Source: CAZICM01 sp964537685 (GTDB taxonomy: Bacteria > Myxococcota_A > Polyangia > Polyangiales > Polyangiaceae). From it: 64,000 nucleotides of DNA. The number at the start of each line of letters is the position of its first letter. The first letter of the stretch is position 1. The stretch spans positions 1 through 64,000 of the forward strand of contig CAZICM010000030.1 of NCBI GenBank assembly GCA_964537685.1. Direction: 5' to 3'. This document shows, piece by piece, positions 45,058 to 53,477 of the stretch. The notes under the pieces are model-generated. The model made no database searches. It worked only from the letters and a program-made list of their open reading frames with translations, and had not been told where the DNA came from. Both the position numbers and the translations under genes were made by a program.

Positions 45058-46308
45058 TTAAGCGGACAGGGCTTCCGGTTCAACTTCTCTCATTATTGAC
45101 AAAAAGATATCGCCCAAACCCATATCCGCCGCAATATCCATCGGCTCGGGAAATTGCTCCAGCGGGGGCACATCCAACTCAGTAGAAGTCGCTGGGGGCG
45201 GCACGAGGAAATTGGGCGCCAAAAAAGGAAGCCCCGATAGCGGTAATGCCCCGGGGCTTTCTACCCTTGGTTCCATCGATGTGCCTGTGAAAGGTATCAC
45301 CGGCATTTCCAGCAAGCGCAGCGCCAAATCTTCAGGCATTGCCATTGTACCCTCCAGCAAAGACGCCTTGGCGGACGCTTCGGGCTTCGCGCTCGGTACG
45401 GCGGAGAACACAGGAACCACCTTTGTTACAGGGGGCAATTTCTCCAGCACCCTCCCCCAGTGAATACGCCGCTCCAGCCTGTCGATTCCCCCCCTTATAC
45501 ACAGCGAGGGAAGCACCTCCATCGACGAAATCGGCCATTGTCCCCGCCACAGCAACGAGGCCACCCGCCTATCCGTATCGATCTGAAGCGTGTCCAAGAT
45601 CATTCGCACCGGACTTCCGCCCGATGATCCTCCGCTGTTTGAAAAGATCCTCGCCGCCCCCCAAACACTTGGAAGCCGCGTTCGAAGGCATTCCTCAGAC
45701 CGAAATACATTGCGCATCAATAGCCATTCATCGCCTCTTAGCGGGGGTAAACGCTGATCCGGCGACGAGCTTTGAAAATAGGCCGTATCTAGCTCATCAG
45801 GAATCTCCAAACACCCATCGTTACTCATCAATACCTTTGCCGGCCCTAAATATCTCGCCCTTGCAGGCCAGTGCCTTGAAATGGGTCCCCATCCTCCAAG
45901 AAAGAATCCACCAGCTTCTTCCACCCAGAAGTCCCGGCTCAGACTAAGATTTTTCTCGTAAATCAAAGCCCTATCACGCATTACCCCTACATGCACCCGA
46001 AGACTTCCATCCGCCGATGCTGGTCCACCCCGGGCATGCCCCACCATCCAATATTCGGCTTGCCCAAGATATGGCGCCATATCCCCCCCAGTATATAAAC
46101 CTCGTCCTTGGGGACTTGGCTGTTCATCCGGACATAGCGCATCCGGGGTTATGAGCGACATCGGTTCGTCGGCAGACAGCACGAAAGAGGCTTTAATTAC
46201 CAACGTCAAATAGACTTGCCCCCCTTTTTTCCATAGGAACGCGCCTATCGACGCCCCCTCCAGTGCGGCCGCATCCACAAGCCCTGTATTGCATAGATTT
46301 GACATCAT
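45058..46308 (-). CDS. DUF2169-domain protein (type VI secretion adaptor type), copy 1
   Basis: The 416-residue protein carries DUF2169 over about the first 290 residues: GAFLWKKGGQVYLTLVIKASF, LYTGGDMAPYLGQAEYWMVGHA, YFLGGWGPISRHWP-like sequence, SSSPDQRLPPLRGDEW and LQIDTDRRVASLLWRGQWP. DUF2169 proteins are adaptors that load PAAR-like effectors on VgrG. The last 25 residues carry MGLGDIFLSIMR, a motif shared with the third DUF2169 protein. The start is one of two tandem ATGs (46308, 46305). Divergent from the second DUF2169 gene. Confidence 0.9.
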   Translation of the reverse strand: MMSNLCNTGLVDAAALEGASIGAFLWKKGGQVYLTLVIKASFVLSADEPMSLITPDALCPDEQPSPQGRGLYTGGDMAPYLGQAEYWMVGHARGGPASADGSLRVHVGVMRDRALIYEKNLSLSRDFWVEEAGGFFLGGWGPISRHWPARARYLGPAKVLMSNDGCLEIPDELDTAYFQSSSPDQRLPPLRGDEWLLMRNVFRSEECLRTRLPSVWGAARIFSNSGGSSGGSPVRMILDTLQIDTDRRVASLLWRGQWPISSMEVLPSLCIRGGIDRLERRIHWGRVLEKLPPVTKVVPVFSAVPSAKPEASAKASLLEGTMAMPEDLALRLLEMPVIPFTGTSMEPRVESPGALPLSGLPFLAPNFLVPPPATSTELDVPPLEQFPEPMDIAADMGLGDIFLSIMREVEPEALSA

Positions 46309-46365
46309 AAACAATAACCATTAAATGAATGAAGAGATACGAAAAAACCACCTTGACAAAAAACC

Positions 46366-46409
46366 CAACAGATGTTGTTTGTAAGGTATACGATCTAATA
46401 AAATAGATC
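46366..46409. promoter_or_regulatory. Two small palindromes between divergent DUF2169 genes
   Basis: CAACAGATGTTG (46366-46377, symmetric around GA) and GATCTA/TAGATC (46392-46409, 6-nt loop) lie in the 117-base A+T-rich intergenic space, which also has TTGACA at 46353. They could be operators controlling both genes. Confidence 0.4.
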
Positions 46410-46425
46410 AATAGGGATTTTTGCC

Positions 46426-47451
46426 ATGGGTCACGCCGCGATTGAAAACCAAACGCCCCTCGCCCTGCTCCACCACTTTCTGGCCGACGAAGATGGGCGC
46501 CCCCTCCTCGTTGTACTGGCTCAGGCCACCTACACCATCACTTCAAGCGATCAGCCGCTTCAACTTGCGGACGAACAGCCCCTGCCCAGCCTTGAAGGCG
46601 AACTCTGGGGCGAAGATGCCAATGTATCGAGCTATAAGATCGAACCTGCCTTCGCCTTTACCAAACCCTCAACCGATGTCGTTCTCGTCGGACACGCCGT
46701 TCAACCCTATCGCCCCCAAAGCGACCTGTCTGTCATCTTTCGCGTCGGCCCTGTCGCCAAAACCCTTCGAATCGTGGGCGATCGCGTATGGACCAAGAGC
46801 GCGGGAGCCATCACGCCTACCTCGCCGCGCTCCTTTGAACGAATGCCTTTGATTTATGAGCGAGCCTTTGGAGGATGGGACAAAAGCCCAGGCGACCCCG
46901 CCCGATTCCGATTTGACCCTCGAAATCCCGTTGGCAGAGGCTTTCGCACACCAGACTCGCCCTTTGAAGAAGGGGTCCGGCTGCCCAATATCGAAGATCC
47001 AGGCGATCCAGTGCGTTATTGGGGTCAATCCGTTCGGGTTGCAGGGGTAGGATTCACCTCGCCGAATTGGCAGCCCCGCTCTCTGTATGCGGGCACCTAC
47101 GATGAAGCCTGGCAACAACAGCGCATGCCTCTGTTGCCTAAAGATTTCGATCGCCGATTCTTTAATTCCGCCTCGCCGGGACTTGTTGCGCCAATGTATT
47201 TGCTAGGCAATGAACCTGTATTGATTGAAAATGCCTCGGCGCTGGGGCGCCTATCGTTTTACCTGCCCGGCCTCCCGCCGCCCGCATGCACCGTCGAATT
47301 ATCCAACGCATCCGATGCAATGCCCGAATTGAATATGGATACGGTCGTGGTGGATACCGAAAAAAATCGCCTTCTTTTGCTATTTCGAGGCTATGCCGCA
47401 CTCCGCGACGGCCCCCACGATGTCAAAACAATCAAATTGGAAGGAATATAG
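46426..47451 (+). CDS. DUF2169-domain protein, copy 2
   Basis: The 341-residue protein consists of DUF2169 only. Features include LAQATYTITSSDQPLQLADEQP, TDVVLVGHAV, YERAFGGWDK, FDPRNPVGRGF and EDPGDPVRYWGQSV, and VDTEKNRLLLLFRGY near the end. The bigger members of this family lie beside PAAR-like effectors and act in type VI effector loading. AGGGATTTTTGCC precedes the ATG. It is convergent with the TIGR02270 gene. Confidence 0.92.
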   Translation: MGHAAIENQTPLALLHHFLADEDGRPLLVVLAQATYTITSSDQPLQLADEQPLPSLEGELWGEDANVSSYKIEPAFAFTKPSTDVVLVGHAVQPYRPQSDLSVIFRVGPVAKTLRIVGDRVWTKSAGAITPTSPRSFERMPLIYERAFGGWDKSPGDPARFRFDPRNPVGRGFRTPDSPFEEGVRLPNIEDPGDPVRYWGQSVRVAGVGFTSPNWQPRSLYAGTYDEAWQQQRMPLLPKDFDRRFFNSASPGLVAPMYLLGNEPVLIENASALGRLSFYLPGLPPPACTVELSNASDAMPELNMDTVVVDTEKNRLLLLFRGYAALRDGPHDVKTIKLEGI

Positions 47452-47456
47452 CATCG

Positions 47457-48695
47457 TTATCCTATCCTGCGAAGGCGCGGCCGCTCCACATTGTCTAATT
47501 TCCTTCCGCCGCCCATTAAACAAAGCTCCATCGCCGCCGCCGCCCGGGCCGGCTGGCTGCCCCGCGCGAGAACGTCTGAAAGCCAATCCGGTGTTATTGG
47601 CTTCCCCATTAAATATCGCCTCCCCTTCTTAAAATTCCCGCCCTCCCTGCTCCACCACCCCCGAATCGCCGCCCCATCCGGCCAGGGAAGGCTTTCATCT
47701 GGATCCATTTCAACGTTTTCATCATCCATTTCATCGTTAGGTCCAGCCTCAACGCCCTCGGGCGCTTTGCTGTCCAGATGCGCGTCCGCAATATCCAAGC
47801 CCGTGATCATCGCCAAAGCAAAACCTGCCCGGCGCGCAAGCTCCGGCACTTGCATGCAGTCCAACAGCCAAGGCACCATCACCGGATCCAACAGCGCAGC
47901 GGCCCCGGCAAGCGCAACCCGCTCGCTTCCCGGCCGATTCGCCAGCGATTGGAGCCAGGTATGCGCAATACCCACGTCCATGCGCCTCATCGAAAGCGCG
48001 CAAGCCTGCTCTGCAAATACCGGGCTTGAAGAAGCCATTGCCCATAAATGCCGGCCGGCATCGGGATGACCCAATAAGGCCATGGAAAACGCAGCCCAAT
48101 AACGGCAGGCTTCATCTTCAGCTTCAGCGTTTTGCTCCACCTCCCGAAGCAAATCCCTGCGCAACAGCTCGCCCGCGGCCCGGAGCGCCCTCGCCCGAAG
48201 GCGCGTATCCGAAGACAAAATCGCATAAGAAAGCGCGGAACCCGGATCTTCGCGGTGAAGCGCGCACGCCGCAATGCCCAGATACACCAGCGGCGGCGGA
48301 CACCGGCCCGAGAGAAGACCGGGCAAAAGACGCCTCACCCGCAAAAGAGGCACCCACAACAGCCCTCCCTCAATTCCCCGCGCAAGCGCTGGATCGGCCC
48401 CGGCAAGGTCTAAAATCGACGCCAAGCCTTTTAGATCCCAGCGCTCGACGGCGAGGACCGACGCCGTAAAGACATGACCCGAACCCCCTTCCGAAAGCGC
48501 CTCTTGACAAGCCGCCCAGCCTGTATCTCCAGCCAGCCTTAGCCCATCGAGATGCGCCTCCACCCGCTCGTCCAGTTCGCTCAGGCTCTCGGCGTCGTAG
48601 AGCGGATCTTCCGCCGCCTGATTGCGCAGCATCCATAAAAATGCCGCTTCCTCCGCGTGCTGCCCGCATATTTCTTCTTCAATGCGCTGAATCAC
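47457..48695 (-). CDS. TIGR02270-family protein, copy 1
   Basis: About 412 residues of mainly helical sequence with the family segments EEAAFLWMLRN, LYDAESLSELDERVEAHLDGLRL, RLRARALRAAGELLRRDLL and LARRAGFALAMITGLDI. An acidic insert (DENVEMDPDESLPWPD) precedes the C-terminal ARAAAAMELCLMG. The family has HEAT-like repeats and travels with type VI secretion accessory genes; function unsettled. GTG 48695 is used. A TTG at 48713 overlaps the stop of the DUF6484 gene. Its paralogue is at the right edge. Confidence 0.85.
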   Translation of the reverse strand: MIQRIEEEICGQHAEEAAFLWMLRNQAAEDPLYDAESLSELDERVEAHLDGLRLAGDTGWAACQEALSEGGSGHVFTASVLAVERWDLKGLASILDLAGADPALARGIEGGLLWVPLLRVRRLLPGLLSGRCPPPLVYLGIAACALHREDPGSALSYAILSSDTRLRARALRAAGELLRRDLLREVEQNAEAEDEACRYWAAFSMALLGHPDAGRHLWAMASSSPVFAEQACALSMRRMDVGIAHTWLQSLANRPGSERVALAGAAALLDPVMVPWLLDCMQVPELARRAGFALAMITGLDIADAHLDSKAPEGVEAGPNDEMDDENVEMDPDESLPWPDGAAIRGWWSREGGNFKKGRRYLMGKPITPDWLSDVLARGSQPARAAAAMELCLMGGGRKLDNVERPRLRRIG

Positions 48696-48709
48696 GATAC
48701 AATTCCAAT

Positions 48710-49288
48710 TCAATTAATTTGCACCGACCCACCTTGAATTCGGTTCACCCCTGAGGAGCGCGTCAGCACATACGCTCCCCGGATCAATATTTTTCCCGCC
48801 CTCGTCAGGGTAATGCTCGCTTCGCCGCATTGAAGTACAATTTCCCGATCGGCCGAAAACACAAGCCTTTCTCCGTCCACGCTTGCCTTCGAGCGCGTCC
48901 TTTCGAATACCGGCGGCCTTTGTGGCTTTTCGCCGCCGGCATACAAAAGCCCCATAATCACAGGGCGTTTGGTGTTGCCTCCCTCGAATAAAATCGCCGC
49001 TTCCCGGCCCACATCCGCCTCGGAAAGCGCGCACAGGGCCCGCGCACACAGGTTCTGCGCCTGATAAAAGCCCGGCAAATCGATATTCACCTCGCCTTCC
49101 GCACCAAACCCGCGCACAATTCCAACAACAATGCCATCAATGCGATCAGGAAGGCTGAATTGTTCGATCATTCGCTCTTCATGAGCGGCGAGCACCAATT
49201 CAACCAAATTGTCCGCACCATCGATCTCTTGAGCCTCCTGAGATTCTTCGGGCCCAGCATTTATTTCTTCACTTTTAATCGCGCTCAT
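48710..49288 (-). CDS. DUF6484-domain protein
   Basis: The 192-residue protein is a DUF6484-type companion of VgrG. After an acidic 40-residue N-terminus come the domain lines RIDGIVVGIVRGFG, GREAAILFEGGNTKRPVIMGLL and a C-terminal beta-rich part VFSADREIVLQCGEASITL that resembles a trailing piece of VgrG. Its ATG lies one base after the vgrG stop (TGAAATG), and it ends against the TIGR02270 start, so all three form an operon. Confidence 0.8.
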   Translation of the reverse strand: MSAIKSEEINAGPEESQEAQEIDGADNLVELVLAAHEERMIEQFSLPDRIDGIVVGIVRGFGAEGEVNIDLPGFYQAQNLCARALCALSEADVGREAAILFEGGNTKRPVIMGLLYAGGEKPQRPPVFERTRSKASVDGERLVFSADREIVLQCGEASITLTRAGKILIRGAYVLTRSSGVNRIQGGSVQIN

Positions 49289-49289
49289 T

Positions 49290-51476
49290 TCAATTGATCC
49301 CCACCTGGCTGCCCTTGACCTTTATTTTCCCCGAAGCCTCGACATTCACCGCCCCCTCGCTCTTCACCTGAAGCTTCTTGCCCTCCACCTGAATCGGCCC
49401 CTCGCCCTTCACCGTAATCTTCTTTCCTTTCACGCTGATATTGCCATTCTTCTCCAGCACCACCTGAGCATCCCCGCACTGAATCGACAGCTTTTTACCG
49501 ACGATGAGCGTCTTCTTCTCGCTCACCTCTTCTTTCGCATCCTTTCCGATTTTAACTTCTGAGTTCTTGACAACAGACAAAGAATAGTTTTCGTCGATCT
49601 GCACCGACTTGCTTTTGCCTACGGATTCCGAACTGGAAGCGCCGACTGTCTCGCTTTTGCCTGCGCCGACGGCAAGCGACATCGAAGCTCCGACCGAAAC
49701 CGACTGAGCGAGGCCCACCGCGATCGATTGCATCATGGCCACATTCACCATCTGCTCGCCCGCCACATTCTCGATATGATTTCCCGCCACGCTCACATCC
49801 CGGTCGCCGCCGACGGAAAGCGATTCGCTGCCTTTGATCTGCTCGTCATGATCGCCGCCCACATCGATATGCTTGTTGGCGCCGATGGATTCGCTCTGGT
49901 TGTTGTCGACGCGCTTTTCGCGGTCGTGCATCACATGGAGCGCTTCGTCATTTCCAATGGCTTGATCTTTGTCGTGCTCGATAACAATCGTCCAATCCTT
50001 TTGGCCATGGATATAAATCTCTTCGGAGCCGGCCTTATCCTCGAAGCGGATTTCATTAAAACCGCCGCCTCCGACCGAGCTGTTGGTCTTGATGGTGCTT
50101 TTGGTTTTATCGGCGGGCAGCGAATACGGCGGCACATTTGTCCCGTGATACACGGCGCCCACGACCAGCGGCCGATCGGGATCGCCTTCTAAAAAGTCGA
50201 CGACGACTTCCTGGCCGATGCGGGGAATAAACAAGGCACCCCAGCCCGGGCCCGCCCACAACTGCGCGACGCGAATCCAGCATGAACTGTTTTCGTTCTT
50301 CTTTCCTTCGCGATCCCAATGGAATTGAACTTTGATTCTTCCATGCTCATCGGTGTGGATTTCCTCGCCGCCCGGGCCTGTGACAATCGCCGTCTGAATG
50401 CCGTTAATCGAAGGCTTTGGCGTGAGAGGCGGAGCTCGAAACGGCACATCGGAGGGGATGACCCGGAAGCGATTTTGATAGGGATTGGCCGAGCCTTCTC
50501 CGCCTGATTCAAAGCTGGGCTCAAAGCCTTCATGATGGACATGAAGCAGCACATACTCGCGGTTAAACTCATCGCGGGGATGCTCGTCGAGGGTGAATTT
50601 GGCGCCTGGACAAAAGCGTGGGCAGGCGCTTTCGCCATCGGCTGTTTTGCGCAGAGCCTGCAAACTTTCGAGCCTAACCTTGGCCAGATTTGAACCTGCG
50701 CCCGGCGCATCGAAGACACCTGGAAAGTCATACACTTCGAGATCATCATCGACCTTTGCCTTGGAATTGACATCGAGCTCGAGACTCGGTTTTTTGAAGT
50801 TGTAGTCGCGCAGGCTGACTTTGCCTGAGCGCAGCCGTTCGGCGTAACGAAAGCGGGACACATGCTCACCCTTCATGAGGGCGCCGGTGGGCGGATGGAA
50901 ACGGAGCGTGGCTTCGCCCGCGATATTTGCATAAACCGAAGGGCTGTCGGCGATGACGAGTGTGTGGCCTGAATCGCTGTGTTCGAAGAAGTAGAACATG
51001 CCTTCTTCTTCCATGAGGCGCGAGACAAAAGCCCAATCGGACTCGCGGTACTGCACACAATACTCGCGTGAAACATAGGAGGCGCTCAAGCTTTTGCGGA
51101 TATTTTTGGATTGAAGCCCTGCGGAACTGAGCACCTGGGAGATGATGTCGGGGGCGCTCATATTTTGGAAGATGCGGCTATTTTTGCGGTACTGGAGGCG
51201 TGCGGCATCGGGGACGATGAGCACATTGTAAGCGCTTTGTTTTTTGCCTTCCTCGCGCTGTTCGAACTCGGCGATAGAGCCGTGAACGAAGCGGATATCC
51301 TCGCCGACATGAAAAGAGACGATGGCATATTTGCCGATGATGTCGTCGAACGCGAGTTCACCGTCTGGAGAGATGAAGAGGACGGAGAACTGAAAGAGCT
51401 CTGACAGACCTTCCGAGCCTTCGAAGCGGATGAGGCGAATATCGCTTGAGATGCCGTCGATTTTAAGGGTGTGCAT
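49290..51476 (-). CDS. vgrG: Type VI secretion VgrG/TssI spike protein
   Basis: The 728-residue protein forms the trimeric puncture tip. Gp27-like part at 1-330 (ESDWAFVSRLMEEEGMFYFFEH) and gp5-like OB-fold at about 370-440 (VTGPGGEEIHTDEHGRIKVQFHWDREG, written in parts, and WGALFIPRIGQEVVVDFLEGDPDRPLV). The beta-helix stalk from about 480 is made of short repeats (SVGGDRD, SVGASMSLAVGAG). No C-terminal effector domain is fused. AAGGAATAAACC precedes the ATG. Cargo must come from partner proteins. Confidence 0.95.
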   Translation of the reverse strand: MHTLKIDGISSDIRLIRFEGSEGLSELFQFSVLFISPDGELAFDDIIGKYAIVSFHVGEDIRFVHGSIAEFEQREEGKKQSAYNVLIVPDAARLQYRKNSRIFQNMSAPDIISQVLSSAGLQSKNIRKSLSASYVSREYCVQYRESDWAFVSRLMEEEGMFYFFEHSDSGHTLVIADSPSVYANIAGEATLRFHPPTGALMKGEHVSRFRYAERLRSGKVSLRDYNFKKPSLELDVNSKAKVDDDLEVYDFPGVFDAPGAGSNLAKVRLESLQALRKTADGESACPRFCPGAKFTLDEHPRDEFNREYVLLHVHHEGFEPSFESGGEGSANPYQNRFRVIPSDVPFRAPPLTPKPSINGIQTAIVTGPGGEEIHTDEHGRIKVQFHWDREGKKNENSSCWIRVAQLWAGPGWGALFIPRIGQEVVVDFLEGDPDRPLVVGAVYHGTNVPPYSLPADKTKSTIKTNSSVGGGGFNEIRFEDKAGSEEIYIHGQKDWTIVIEHDKDQAIGNDEALHVMHDREKRVDNNQSESIGANKHIDVGGDHDEQIKGSESLSVGGDRDVSVAGNHIENVAGEQMVNVAMMQSIAVGLAQSVSVGASMSLAVGAGKSETVGASSSESVGKSKSVQIDENYSLSVVKNSEVKIGKDAKEEVSEKKTLIVGKKLSIQCGDAQVVLEKNGNISVKGKKITVKGEGPIQVEGKKLQVKSEGAVNVEASGKIKVKGSQVGIN

Positions 51477-51546
51477 GGTTTATTCCTTTTCTGATTTACA
51501 GAACCATCCGTAAAAGCAAACAACGATAACCCAAAGAATACTCCTT

Positions 51547-51577
51547 ATTTTTCGTTAAAAATCAATTAAGAATTGAT
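51547..51577. promoter_or_regulatory. Adjacent palindromes between vgrG and the kinase
   Basis: ATTTTTCGTTAAAAAT (51547-51562) and ATCAATTAAGAATTGAT (51561-51577) are overlapping inverted repeats in the divergent promoter region of 270 bases. They may be regulator sites shared by vgrG and the kinase operon. The rest of the gap holds no ORF. Confidence 0.4.
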
Positions 51578-51746
51578 CTTGAAGAATAGTCTATGCTTTA
51601 ACTTATGCCATGCAATGCATTTCGTTCATTTTATTCCAACATCAGACGGAAGAACTGCCTCTTCCAGACAACCCGGTGCCAGCGGTAACTGCGCATGAAC
51701 GGCCGCGGCCCACACCGCATTCAGATGCTCACAAGGAGAGAGCTAA

Positions 51747-53465
51747 ATGTCGCATTTAGTCTTGCACGAAGGCTCGGTTTTCGCCGAGCGGTACCGGGTC
51801 GTGCGCTGCATTGCGCAGGGTGGGATGGGCGCGGTGTACGAGGTCGTGCACATCGAGACCAACAAGCACCGGGCTCTGAAGGTGATGCTTCCCAATATGC
51901 TTCAGGCGAAGGGAATGCAGGAACGCTTTCAGCAGGAGGCGCGGGTCACTTCAGGCATCGAGAGCGAGTTCATCGTGGAGGTGATGGACGCGGGCATTGA
52001 TGCATCAACCCAAACGCCTTTTCTCGTAATGGAACTGCTGCGGGGCGAGGATTTAAACCGAAGGCTGAAGCGAATGGGCCGCTTCGAGCCCCGGGAGGTG
52101 GTGACGCTGTTGCGGCAGGCGGCGATGGCCTTGGATAAGACGCACAAAGCCTCGATCGTGCACCGAGATCTCAAACCGGAAAATTTGTTCTTGACAGAGC
52201 GGGATGACGGCTCGCCGCGCATCAAGATTCTGGATTTCGGGGTGGCCAAGCTGGTTGCGGACAGCACGACCAGCGCGAATGCAACACAGAGTTTGGGCAC
52301 GCCGCTGTACATGTCCCCCGAGCAGTTTCAGCATGGCGGCGCAATCAGCCCAGCGGCCGATATTTACGCCTTGGGGCTGATTGCCTACACGCTTCTGGTC
52401 GGCGTTTCCTATTGGCAGGATGAGATCGATTCGGGCACGAATATTTATGTATTCGTCGGGGTGGCGCTGCACGGAATGAGAGAATCGCCGGTCGCGAGGG
52501 CCGCAAGGCGGGGCGTCACGCTGCCTGCTGGATTCGATGCGTGGTGTGCCCGGGCCGCAGCGATGAAACCTGCGGATCGATTTCAAGGCGCGCTCGAAGC
52601 GGTGAACGCACTCGCGGATGTGTTTGGGTTCGGGCTCGGAACGACGGGTTCTTTGGAAAAAAGCCTAAATGCTGGCACGGCAGCCTCTTCGGCGCCCACA
52701 CCGCTTTCGTCTTCGGCGCCGCCTGCGCACTTGTCAGCGGCGGCCGCGCGCTCTGGCCCGCAGGTGATACCCAACGCTCCCGTTCTGCCGCTGTCGGCAT
52801 CATCGTCGTATGATTTCACGACGCCTTTTCAAGCCAGCGGGGATATTTTTGGAAACGATCCAAAGCCGGCGCCGCCGCTTCAGCAAAGCAGCCCCCTGCC
52901 TGGATTCAGGGTAAGCACAGACATTGGCATGGCCGCCACGGCATCGCAGCCGGCTGTGAAATCGTCGAAACGCGGGTGGGTGGCTGCGGGTGCGGTGCTT
53001 TCAGCCGTCGTCATCATGGCAGGAATCGGCGGATGGGCGTTTATGTCTCTGTTCAACACGCAGAGCACGGCAGGCTCAACGCTTGAACTTGCCCAGCCCA
53101 AAGACGCGATTGGGGCAACAAGCGCACCAGCGCCTTCCGTGGTACCTCAGCCAACGGTGACGGCCGGCGCCGAAGCCAAACCCGAAACGCCTGCGCCAAC
53201 CGCAAGCGAATCCGCAGCGCCCGCCGCGTCCGCAAGCGTTCCGCCAGCGAATCCGCCCGCGCCCACCCCAACGGCATCCACAGCTCCGGCAAGTTCAGGA
53301 ATCCCGGCAGGCAACCCGCCTCCCTCATTCACCACAACCAACAAAACGGCTCCTTCGGCTCCTCCGGCTCCTCCGGCAACCGCGCCGTCTACACCCAAAC
53401 CCCCGCTCACCTCACAACCGTCTGCTCCTAAACCAAAATCTCAACCGCCAGGCGGGCGCTTTTAG
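51747..53465 (+). CDS. Ser/Thr protein kinase, membrane-anchored
   Basis: The 572-residue protein is a Hanks-type kinase: Gly loop AQGGMGAVYEV at 24-34, Lys45, catalytic loop HRDLKPEN at 138-145 with Asp140 and Asn145, DFG at 162-164, and GTPLYMSPEQF. A Pro/Ala/Ser linker follows, then one membrane segment at about 410-430 (WVAAGAVLSAVVIMAGIGGW) and an extracytoplasmic Pro/Ala tail to the end. AAGGAGAGAGCTAA precedes the ATG. It starts a three-gene operon inside the type VI island, so it could regulate secretion; this is inference. Confidence 0.93.
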   Translation: MSHLVLHEGSVFAERYRVVRCIAQGGMGAVYEVVHIETNKHRALKVMLPNMLQAKGMQERFQQEARVTSGIESEFIVEVMDAGIDASTQTPFLVMELLRGEDLNRRLKRMGRFEPREVVTLLRQAAMALDKTHKASIVHRDLKPENLFLTERDDGSPRIKILDFGVAKLVADSTTSANATQSLGTPLYMSPEQFQHGGAISPAADIYALGLIAYTLLVGVSYWQDEIDSGTNIYVFVGVALHGMRESPVARAARRGVTLPAGFDAWCARAAAMKPADRFQGALEAVNALADVFGFGLGTTGSLEKSLNAGTAASSAPTPLSSSAPPAHLSAAAARSGPQVIPNAPVLPLSASSSYDFTTPFQASGDIFGNDPKPAPPLQQSSPLPGFRVSTDIGMAATASQPAVKSSKRGWVAAGAVLSAVVIMAGIGGWAFMSLFNTQSTAGSTLELAQPKDAIGATSAPAPSVVPQPTVTAGAEAKPETPAPTASESAAPAASASVPPANPPAPTPTASTAPASSGIPAGNPPPSFTTTNKTAPSAPPAPPATAPSTPKPPLTSQPSAPKPKSQPPGGRF

Positions 53466-53477
53466 AGGGCATTATCC

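Noticed and set aside
46353..46392. Sigma-70 promoter TTGACA...TATACG before DUF2169 copy 2
   Set aside because: The spacer would be 28 bases, too long for a normal promoter.
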